This document shows, piece after piece, positions 22,950 through 32,459 of a stretch of DNA of 64,000 nt; within the stretch, counting starts at the first letter, position 1; each line of letters opens with the position of its first letter. Both the position numbers and the translations under genes were made by a program. The DNA lies in contig WSUB01000026.1 of NCBI GenBank assembly GCA_019633425.1, forward strand, positions 265,833 to 329,832, written 5' to 3'. This stretch comes from Tulasnella sp. 424. Taxonomy: Eukaryota > Basidiomycota > Agaricomycetes > Cantharellales > Tulasnellaceae. The notes beneath the pieces are model-generated. The model ran no database searches and was not told where the DNA came from. It worked only from the letters and a program-made list of their open reading frames with translations.

Positions 22950-25378
22950 ATGTCCACAGCTATGACGGACTATAAACTCGATCTTGCTGCGCTGGTATGT
23001 ACTCTTGGCTTCGGTCGATGCAACTCCGCCAGCCTGGGTAACTAAGTGGATTAATAGGAGAACTGCCTCAACACCCTCGACTGCTTTTTTATTGAGAGGA
23101 GCAGACTTCAGTCAAAGCTAGGATACCGGGAGAAGAGGGGTGGATTTGGCGATGTTCGGGTTGCCACCCTTGACCCGAGGACTCAGACGTCCAGACTGGT
23201 GGCTGTGAAAACTATTCGTCTAGGGTCCCCAGACATGGCACCCCAAAGAGTTGCATTTGTTCGTGATATATTAAGATTAATCACTCTTCCTGGCATGTCT
23301 AACCCCCCTTTGCTCACAACAGCGTCTGGCTCGCGAGCTCAGAGTATGGGCTGGACTTCGACACGCGCATATACTGCCCTTGCTTGGCTATTTCCTTGAC
23401 AAAGATTACAAAGAGGCGCTTTTGATCTCTGAGTACATGATCTATGGTGATCTCAAGGATTATATCACGCAAAAGAAACCTGCCTGGGACACGCGCTTAC
23501 AACTGGTGGGGCTTTTCGGCTTGATGGATCATCGCTCATGACTAAAGTAGCCTATAGATCCGTGACACAACAGAGGGACTTGCATACCTCCATGGAAAGA
23601 AGCCACCCATTCTTCACGGCGACTTGAAACCGGTATGTGGTGTCGCGCTTTTTTCTGTTTCCCAGCTGATGTAGTAATACACTAAGCGAAATGTTCTGAT
23701 CAATGCGGAACGAAGAGCAATGCTCGCAGACTTTGGTCTCTCGAAAGCCCTGAAGGCGGGGCCGACTGGACTCACTACGAGCATTGGCATCAAAGCGACG
23801 CTTCGTTATGCTAGCCCAGAACTCATGTCAGAGTCGGACCCCGATCGTTGCTTGCCGAGTGATATATGGGCATGGGCATGTCTAGCCCTTGAGGTAAGCA
23901 TCGTCGGTTAGTCAGGGGTGTCACTTCGCATTGAAAAGGGGGGGGGGACTGGTAGGCGTGGACAGATAGGGTACCGTATGGCAAGAAGAGTACCGAATAC
24001 GCTGTCCTCTTTGCTCTCGTGAAGGGTGAATGTCCAAGTGATACCAAAAGTCTACCCATCCCTGTACCGGATCTCAAGCTTCTCCTTACCGAGTGTTGGT
24101 CCGTTCAGCCCGACAAGCGGCCATCCGCAGCTTACTGCCTTCAAATCCTTAACTCGGTATCACCCGTCTCCAAAACTGGTATTGGTACTGAAGAGTGAGT
24201 TGAAACGTCATTTCATTGCAACGTGGGCCAAGCCTTGCTGCCACTTTCCAGAGGCCCCGAGGTCACTTAGTGCCTCAATCAGCTGACCTCTTGCCGTCGT
24301 AACCTCTTAGCATTGCAGCTGAAGAGAGCTCTACACAGCCAGACCTTCAGCCGACTGGTTCGAGTGTCGGTTCCACAACCATCAGACCCGGTGCGCCACC
24401 TCAAAATAATGCCGATAAAGATTCTAGGAATAATGGAAAGGAGAGCAAAGAGGAAGGCGAGGACGCGAACCCCTTGGGTACCAGCGAAGATGACTCCCGC
24501 GGTTCGAAAACCTTACAAGCTGTAAAGCCCGAGAGCGAGGACACTGTCAGAGCTGTCGGGTCGTCTTTAAACTCGGTTCCATCGCAATTGAGCCCGCATG
24601 TTCCTCAGCAAGGGCAGGCTAGTGATAGGGAATCGGAACCGCAGCTATCCGTTGGTTCAACTCCTATCCAACCGGCACCTTCCGAGCCACTTCGACCGGA
24701 TGAGCAAGCTGCGCTGCCAATTGTCCCGTCCCATGAGCGCTCTAAAAGTCTAATAGCCCTACTAAATAACGTGAGTTCTACCGTCTCAAGCTCCTAATTC
24801 ATTGGCATTAACGTTTCTCGTATATGGGACAGTTGGGCTTCCCTCTTGATACATATCCTTTCCTCGCTCAAGTCATCGAGGAAGAGTTGGGGAAGAATCT
24901 TACCATCCCGGATGCCGAGATTCTTAGCAGGATTATTGGACGTGTACAGGACGGCGAAATAACACCGACGACCGGACAACCTGAACCACCGAATACCGCG
25001 AACGAGGGCCCCCTTCATGACTTTCGTCCAGGGCCTGAAGCACCAGGGCCGTCCACACACCGTGCCCCGCGCGGGCGCACTGAGAGACTAATAGACAAGC
25101 TAGAGGCTGTGAGTTTTATCATCCACACCCCAGTGATCCGTTGTCATTAACGTTTCCCACCCACGGGACAGATGGGCTTCTCTGTTAGTAAATATCCTCG
25201 CCTTCCACAAGTTGCCAAGGAAGAGTCCAGGAAGCATATTTTCATGCCAGAGGAGGAGGTTGTTCCAAAAATTCTCGAACGGATAGTGAAACCTGACAAT
25301 CGACCGACGCCTGCAACCCGAGGTGGTCCCTCCAAGAAGGGGTCTGCATCCGGGCCGAGGCGTAAAAATAGGAGATAA
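22950..25378 (+). CDS. kinase B: non-RD TKL-like kinase with two copies of a novel C-terminal module
   Basis: Nine exons (22950-22994, 23058-23258, 23323-23505, 23558-23632, 23687-23893, 23956-24194, 24311-24770, 24833-25108, 25172-25378) give 630 aa. The core matches kinase A: GGFGDV, SRLVAVKTIRL (about K66), EYMIYGDLKDYI, ILHGDLKP (H163-G-D165), LADFGLSK and DKRPSAAYCLQIL. A hydrophilic linker (about residues 320-465, rich in S/N/E/Q/P) leads to two similar exon-encoded modules: LGFPLDTYPFLAQVIEEEL at 471 and MGFSVSKYPRLPQVAKEES at 563, each preceded by a short helix-like stretch (KSLIALLNN; RLIDKLEA) and each starting precisely at a phase-0 intron. A second ATG lies in frame at 22962. A basic tail (GPRRKNRR) ends the protein. 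Function of the module is unknown. Confidence 0.82.
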
Positions 25379-26256
25379 CATGGTGCTACTCATCTACAAT
25401 ATCTCATACTTATTTTCATATCACCTACAACGTTGTATGTCTTTATGTTTTCGTAGCTATTAGTTACCGCCGATTCGACATGCCTGGTACCTTGCCTAAG
25501 ATATCTGTGAAGCCGATACCAATGAGAGTTCTCTATGCTATTTCGAGTAAGATAACATAATACGAGGGGGTTTAATGGGAAAATGTGAGGAAATGTTTGA
25601 ACGAGTGAACTTTCAGCGTGGGGTGTGTCTGGGTCCTTGAAATTCAAATCTAAGCTAGGTATGTGTTTCCTCCCAAACCACTTTGAATTTCCCGTCTGCT
25701 GGAATCAGTCTCTCACGGGAGAAGCACTAACGTCCTGGACACCGCTCATTCTCTCCGAAGCTGACCCGGATGGCGCTCAACCCGAGGTAATACGCGTGCG
25801 GCTGACCGAAAGGCTCCAGGTTGTTAACGTAAGGTACGCAAAAGGGATATCACTACGGGGGTATTCTATTGATAGACCCGCTATAATGAGGAAATGTTTA
25901 CCCACTAGTACATATAGACTCTATGTTGGCTTTCAGCGCGAAAACCGGAATTCTGGGGCGAGAGCGGAGCAAACGTCTTCCACCAGTCTTGGCATTGTAG
26001 GGCCTTTGCAGAAGAAAAGGTACTTGCAAAATACTGGCTGTTGGACAGTGTTTTGAAGAAAACTGGAAATCTTGGTGACTTTCCGTGAAATCATACCCGA
26101 TTCAGCGTGGCGTTGTGAAGATATCTGCCCGGAGTGTAAGTGTGGCATGGGAACTTGGCTTACAGCTGGTCACACCAACCCTGACCACCCCCTATTTCGA
26201 ACTAAACCCCCTCGTGTTTTAGGCCGCTGTTGCATTTGATCGTGAATATCAAGGTC
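25379..26256. other. intergenic region between kinase B and D
   Basis: No supported gene. An open frame at 25625-26056 has no recognisable content. From about 26,120 the sequence resembles the flank upstream of kinase B (shared GTGGCATGGGAAC and CTTACAGC), so the D gene carries a family-type 5' flank. Confidence 0.5.
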
Positions 26257-27558
26257 ATGAACGATCGTGAACTCGATTTTACTGCTCAAAGTGGTGCCCC
26301 ACCTCAAAATAATACAAGTGGAGATACTCAGCAAAATGTGGTGGAGAGCGGAGAGGCACACGTCACTAGAGATGACTTAGACTCCCGGAGCACCGCGGAT
26401 GAGATTCTACAAGCCACTCCTGATTCTCGACGTAAGGATCGATTTTGGGTACCGGTTTTTTCGCCTTGAGGTTCTAAAACCATATAATTTGAAGCATCTA
26501 TCAAGTGGGTGAGGGGAGAATTGATTGGCAAGGGCGGCTATGGCAACCTATACCTCGCGTTTAACATCACAACCGGAGAGATGATGGCTGTTAGGCAGGC
26601 CAATCGTATCCAACCCACGGCATCTGAGTCCGACGTCCGTAATGATCAAGCAATTGAAGCCGAGCGGCGGATCCTGGAGAAGCTTGACCATCCGAACATC
26701 ATCCAGTATTTAGGGTTTGAGAAGACTGAGGAGTTCTTGAACCTGTGCGTCCTTAGCCCTTTAGTTCGAGACCACCCCCTCTAAAATTTGTATTTTAAGC
26801 TTTCTTGAGTACGTTCCCGGTGGATCACTCGGTTCTTGTCTCGGAAGATTCGGTGCCTTCAAAGAAGATATCGTCAAGTCATTCACAGGTCAGATTGTCG
26901 ATGGACTCGTATACCTGCACGCAAACAGGATTATTCACAAAGTAAGTGCTCTGTAGCTCACTGCAACCGATAAACCTACTTACCACGCCCCACTTCAGGA
27001 CATCAAGGCTGACAATATTCTCGTCGATCCTTCTGGCAACTGCAAGATCAACGGTTTCGAATGCTCCGAACAGCAGGGTGAGTACCTAACTCGTGGTCTC
27101 TGGTAGAGCTTTCTACTAAGTATGCTCTTCACAGAGGAGATATACAAGGATGCTGAGATGACGGCAATGCAGGGATCTCTATTCTGGATGGCCCCAGAAA
27201 TGCTTCACAGTGACCGGAGGGGCTATAGCGCCAAAGTCGACATTTGGAGCTTGGGATGCACCCTTCTTGAGATGCTCTCTGGGAAGCGGCCCTGGTGGGA
27301 GGATGATTTCGTGTCGGTTATGTTTAAAGTGAGTTATGTTGTTCCATGGATGGATTGCTTCCGACTCGAGCCATCCAGGTCGGCCACAGCAAGATGGCAC
27401 CACCAGTTCCCAGCAACATGCAGTTTTCCACTGAAGCAGATGATTTCCGTCTCAAATGCTTTACCATGAATCCGGACGAACGGCCAACAGCCGAAGGCCT
27501 CAGAAGCCATCCTTGGCTCACCCTCCCGCCTGGATGGACCTTTAACGGGTTTCATTGA
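26257..27558 (+). CDS. kinase D: degenerate Bck1/Ste11-type MAPKKK (probable pseudokinase), chimeric 5' end
   Basis: Six exons (26257-26431, 26495-26744, 26800-26941, 26999-27077, 27135-27328, 27379-27558) give 339 aa. From about residue 62 the protein follows fungal Bck1-like MAPKKKs: KWVRGELIGKGGYG, LYLAFNITTGEMMA, LDHPNIIQYLGFE, FLEYVPGGSLGSCL, SFTGQIVDGLVYLH, TAMQGSLFWMAPEM, DIWSLGCTLLEMLSGKRPW, and the closing LTLPPGWTFNGFH. Key residues have changed: the beta-3 lysine is Arg (MMAVRQ, R92), the catalytic loop is HKD (188-190) and the DFG is Gly-Phe-Glu (208-210). Loss of both ATP lysine and magnesium Asp argues for a catalytically dead but folded protein. The first ~20 residues (MNDRELDFTAQSGAPPQNN) resemble kinases A-C and the B/C linker, not MAPKKKs. 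The frame is otherwise intact. Confidence 0.82.
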
Positions 27559-28549
27559 AATCAAAATGTAAAGGTAGCTCCCTTGCTTATCTTTCTTTGG
27601 AGTCTCCTGAGAAAATCTTCAATTCCCACTCATTTTGGTCTCATCACTCCTTTCCTCCAGGATCCCATCACGTTTTGGTTGATGATTAAATACCTTGGCC
27701 AATGATATCTCGACTCCTTTTCTTTTCCCCAAGACTTGAATGGATTGTTTTGAACTCTGTGAATGAACCTGAATGTGCAAAGGAAGTGGTGGAAATCGAT
27801 ACGTCTCGAAGCGAAGGCTCCGCTGCGCTACGAGGTGGAGGCTTGGTCTCGTGACTCCCTTGCAATGTTGTTATCACGTGATGTAGACGCGCCGCGTCGT
27901 TTACGTGTTTTGAGGTGTCACTTCGCTTTCCCTGATGCTTGACAAGTTGAATCCGACTCGAAGACGAATACCACCAACTGGTCACATGCACCAAAGTCTT
28001 TGCATGGTGGGAGATCGGCATCGAGCGAGAGGTCCGAGCCGGCGATCATCAAGAGATCGACATGCCACCGCCACCACTGTTCCGTCGCTTCTCTTGTTCT
28101 GCAAGCCACCACTCGGTTCATAGTAAAGTGCCCGAGGATTAGCAAACGGTTCCAGGGGTCCTGAGTGACTGTGACGCGGTCTCGCTCGGGTTTGGCAGAA
28201 ACGTAAACAAAGCGACTTCGCTTCTCAAGTGAGTGCCAACACGCTTCTTCTCTTGCGGCCAGCCCTGGAGCGAAGTTGAATTATGACATCGCGTGGGGTG
28301 CTTTTAAATAGGTTTTGGAACGCAGCCAGCGTTATATTCGACGGGCGCATGAGTGATGTACGTTAAAAAATATCTTACCTCTTCGAGGAGTTCCGGCGGC
28401 GCGGGAAGTGCACTCGGCTCGCACTTAAGCAGACCTGCCACCACTGACAGCCCTTACCGCCCTCGATTTCAAACTCGACTGTCCCCCATCGTCGTTTTTC
28501 CTCTTTGTCAAAGGGGATTCTAATATCAAGATCTTGGTTGCCAATAGTC
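27559..28549. promoter_or_regulatory. kinase C upstream region, homologous to the kinase E upstream region
   Basis: From about 27,840 to 28,300 this matches 31,900-32,350 closely (shared GTGTTTTGAGGTGTCAC, TTCGCTTTCCCTGA, GACAAGTTGAATC, AAGACGAATACCA). Both copies hold the palindrome ATCACGTGAT (27873-27882 here), an E-box core CACGTG that bHLH factors can bind. The final ~110 bases resemble the immediate 5' flank of the other A-C kinases. Confidence 0.65.
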
Positions 28550-31500
28550 ATGACCACTTTGGAGCTCAATTTTGCCGCTCTGGTATGTTTGCGTTCAGTC
28601 TATACGAGGGCGTCAATGTATATAACTGGCTTAACAGGAGAGCTACCTCCAAAACCTGAACCACCTTTTTATTGAGATCGGAAGACTTAAGTCAGAGCCA
28701 GAATACGAGGAGAAAAGGGGTGGATATAGCGATGTTCGCGTGGCCACCCTCGACCCGAGAACTCCGACTTCCAGACTAGTGGCCGCAAAAACCATTCGTC
28801 TAAGAGCCCGATGCAAGGAACCCCAGAGAATTGCCTTTGTTCGTAAACTATTATGAGGGAGCGGTTCCTGAGCATGTCTAACCCGCTTTGTTTCTAACAG
28901 CGTTTAGCCCGCGAGCTCAGAGTATGGGCTAGACTTCAACACCCGCATGTCTTGCCCTTGCTTGGTTACTTTCTTGATAAAGATTACAAAGTCGCGGTTC
29001 TGGTTTCCGAATACATGATCCACGGCGATCTGAAGGATTATATCGAGCAAAAGGGACCCGCCTGGGGCGCACGTTTACAACTAGTGAGGGGTTTCGGCTT
29101 GATATATCGTTTTCTCGATGCTGAATCAGCCATAGATTCGTGATGCGACAGATGGGCTTGCATATCTCCATGGGCAGGATCCGCCGATTCTTCACGGCGA
29201 CCTAAAAGCGGTACCGCAGTCTTTACGTCTTTATCTGTTTCCAGCTGACACGGCGATTCGTTAAGGGAAATGTTCTCATCAACGGGGAACTGCGAGCATC
29301 TCTCGCAGACTTTGGTCTCTCGAAAGCCTTGCAGGCGGGGTCGACTGGACTCACAACAAGCGATGGCCTTAAAGGAACGCTTCGTTATTATAGCCCAGAG
29401 CTCATGTCAGAGTCGAACCCTAATCGTTGCTTACCGAGTGATATCTGGGCATGGGCATGTTTAGCTCTTGAGGTAAGCATTATCGGTTAGGCGTGGGTGT
29501 CACTTCGAAGTTCGCATTGATAGGGTACCCTTCCAGGCGTTGACGGATAAGTTACCGTATGCCACGAAGACTACCGAACATGCTATCATCGTTGCTCTCC
29601 TGGAGAGTGAAATTCCAGCTGAAATAGAAAGCCTACTGATTCCTGTACCGGATCTCAAGCTTCTCCTTGCCAAGTGCTGGGCCATTACGCCCATTGAGCG
29701 ACCATCGGCAGCTTACTGTCTTCGCATCCTTAACTCAGTATCACCATCCTCCCAGGCTAGTATTCACGTTGGAAAGTGAGTCAAAGCATTTGGAACGTGG
29801 ACCGGGCCTTGTTGGTGGCTTTCGGAGTGTCGCTTCAATGAGCTGATCCCTTGCCTTAAGAATCACCGTCCAAGAGAACCCTAAACAGCCAAGCCTTCGG
29901 GAGACCGACTCGAGTGTCAGTCCGACGAACATCGGAAGCGGTGCACGACCTCAAAATAATGCCGACAGAGGTTCTAGGCGGAATGCGGAGAGGCGTGAGG
30001 AAGAATACGAAAACGCGGAACCCTCGGGCTCTAGCAAAGATAAACTCTGGAGTGAGGTATTCCAAGAGCGGATCCCCTCACTCAAGGCCTTACAAGCTGC
30101 AAAAGGCTCGAGAGAGGACACTTCCAGAGCCATCGGGCCATCTTCGAACTCGGTTCCGTCGCAACTGAACGCGCGCGTTCCTCAGCAAAGGCAAGCTCGT
30201 ACTGTAATAAGATCGAAGGCGTGGCCAGTTGTTGGTTCAGCTCCTACCCAACCGAAACCTCACGAGCCAGCTCAAACGCCACATCAAACCCAGCTAGGAA
30301 CGCCGTCCCCTTACGGCTATGATACATATTCTCGCCTGTCATTTGGGCATCCGCCTCCAGCATATCCTCCTTTTCAGCCGCCAATCATGCAGTATGGTGC
30401 TTTCCAGCCACCTGGTGGTCCCTTTCCTGGGTATCCACCTTTACCTCCTCCCCCTGCCCCATTGCCCACCGGTCCGTGGCCCCCGTACGATCAAACCATT
30501 CTTGGGCAGTACCCAGCTCCACCACAACCTTTTCCTCAGACCCGCGCAACCTACTTTTCTCCAGGACTGCAACGACATCCTCACGCCACAACATCTTTGC
30601 GAGGGTTAGAGACTCCATCAGCTGTTTCCGAAAGAGAGATGAAGATGACAAAAGAGCTGCACCAGAAGGAGTGGGACGCGTTCCGTGCGGAGCGTGAGGC
30701 TGAGAGACGGGAACGGGAAAGGAGGAAGCATCAGAAGAGGTATGTCGATATTGAAGTTGAATCGCAACATCCTAAATCTTGTTCCAACAACTCGCAATAC
30801 AGGAATCCTGAGGACGAGGATAGAGAAACGGAATACGAGAGTGGTAGCCAAGAAGACGAAGACGAAGAAGTTGAACGACTAAGGGCAGTTCGAATGGCTT
30901 CCTTCCTAGCCGAACGTCCTCCCCCTGCCTCATTCCCCACCCGTTCGTGGCCCCCGGACGACCAAACCATTTTTGGGCAGTACCCAGCTCCCAATGTCTG
31001 GTCAACGGGGGCCAATCGCTCCCCCAGAGGCCAAAGGCCCCATTTATCTTATACCTGATGGTGTAGCGGTATGCCGCCGGTCCCTATGTACCCCAGCGGC
31101 TTGTCGTACCTAGCGTTCTACATCGTTCCCCACCTGCTATTCGAACGAGCCTGCTACGTACAGACCGATCCCGGCGTTTCCAATGGGGAGCGCACTGAAA
31201 GATTGATACGCAAACTGGATGCCGTAAGTATCGTCATCCGAACCTCATTAGGTTTTGGCATGGACGTTTCTCACTAACGGGACAGATGGACTTCCCTGTC
31301 AGAACATATCTCCTTTCCTGCTATATACAAGTCGTTAACGAAGAATCCAAGAAGAATATCACCATATGCATGCTGGATGATCAGATTATTGTGAAATTTC
31401 TCGAACGTGTCGTGAGCCGTGAAGAGCTAGCAGAAAGGGTGACCGCGTCCCGCGAAGCGCGATGTGGTGCTGACCCACTGGAAAGAACCTTCGTGTCTCA

Positions 31501-31561
31501 GGTGGGGTGGAGTGGTGACTTTCAGGCAATTGTGCCTAAACTCTCGGAAGTACTCAAATAA
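28550..31561 (+). CDS. kinase C: non-RD TKL-like kinase with proline-rich region and one C-terminal module
   Basis: Exons 28550-28582, 28638-28838, 28901-29083, 29136-29210, 29266-29472, 29537-29775 and 29861-30739 repeat the A/B structure. The core has SRLVAAKTIRL (about K62), ILHGDLKA (H159-G-D161), LADFGLSK (D179) and IERPSAAYCLRIL; the glycine loop is weakened to GGYSDV. A long linker is proline-rich with an internal duplication (PWPPYDQTILGQYPAP and SWPPDDQTIFGQYPAP) separated by a charged helix REAERRERERRKHQKR. A further intron is likely at 30740-30802. The frame then meets TGA at 31056-31058 and reopens in the same frame through RTERLIRKLDA and, after an intron at 31224-31285, the module MDFPVRTYLL ... 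IIVKFLERVV to the stop at 31561. Either an unrecognised intron removes the TGA or the module has been cut off by a nonsense change. Confidence 0.75.
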
Positions 31562-32459
31562 GCTCAGAGTCCTCTCATTACTTATATGTAACCCATCTCG
31601 GGATCTAGCTAAATCAACCCAGTCGTGCTCTTCCCTCTACGTCCTCCGTGACGTCTCACTACGCATCATCGTACAGAAACCAAGAACGCGAATTCCTGAC
31701 GAATCCCTGCAGTGAGCGACTCACATAAACGGCAACACCCGATATCCGCGGTTTATAGGCCACCTCGGGATTGAGATGTTGTTACCGTCGCTCGTCACCT
31801 TAGGGTCGAGCTGTGTTTGTCAGCGGGAGGAGGACTTTTGCAGTGTGTCCAGAATGTGCTGGACAGGATCACCGAGGCCTCCTTACCTCAATGCGGTGGC
31901 GGGTTGTGTCTCGTGACTCTTTGCATTGTTATGATCACGTGATGTACATGCGGCGCGTCGTTTCCGTGTTTTGAGGTGTCACTTTCACTTCCCCTGGCGT
32001 CACTTCGCTTTCCCTGACGTTGGACAAGTTGAATCTGACTCCAAGACGAATACCACTCACCGCTCACATCCATCAGAGTCTTTGCATGGTGGGATCGGCG
32101 TCGAGGGAGAGGTCCGAGCTGGCGGTGACTGGTGAGGTGCATCAAAAAAGATCGACGTGCCACCGCCACTGTATCGTTTCCCCGCCGCTTCCATTGTTCT
32201 GCAAGCCACCACTCCGTTCATAATGAAGTGCACGAGGCTTGGTGGGCGGTTCCTGGGGTCCTGTGTGACTGTGGCGGGGTCTCGTTGGTATTGCAACGGC
32301 AGGAACGTAAACAAAGCAGCTTCTCAACATTCGCTTCTTCTCTTGCGGCCACTCTGTTCAACTTCACCTTCGAAGGCCAGCACCTCCCTCCCCTCTCACC
32401 TCTCTCTCTCCCTCTGCTATTTCCCCGGGTTCCTCTACTTTAGCAGACTAGATGTTAAG
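31562..32459. promoter_or_regulatory. kinase E upstream region
   Basis: About 31,900-32,350 is a diverged copy of the kinase C upstream block, again with ATCACGTGAT (31934-31943). The part nearest the kinase E ATG is pyrimidine-rich (CTCTCTCTCCCTCTGC near 32,400), as often before fungal start codons. Short frames here have no family content. Confidence 0.6.

Noticed and set aside
22469..22975. 168-residue open frame upstream of kinase B
   Set aside because: No recognisable content, and it runs into the 5' flank shared by the kinase paralogues, which is better explained as duplicated promoter/leader.
24833..25290. Calling the kinase B/C C-terminal module a UBA domain because of its M-G-F start
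   Set aside because: The residues after M-G-F and the helix spacing do not follow UBA; left as unrecognised.
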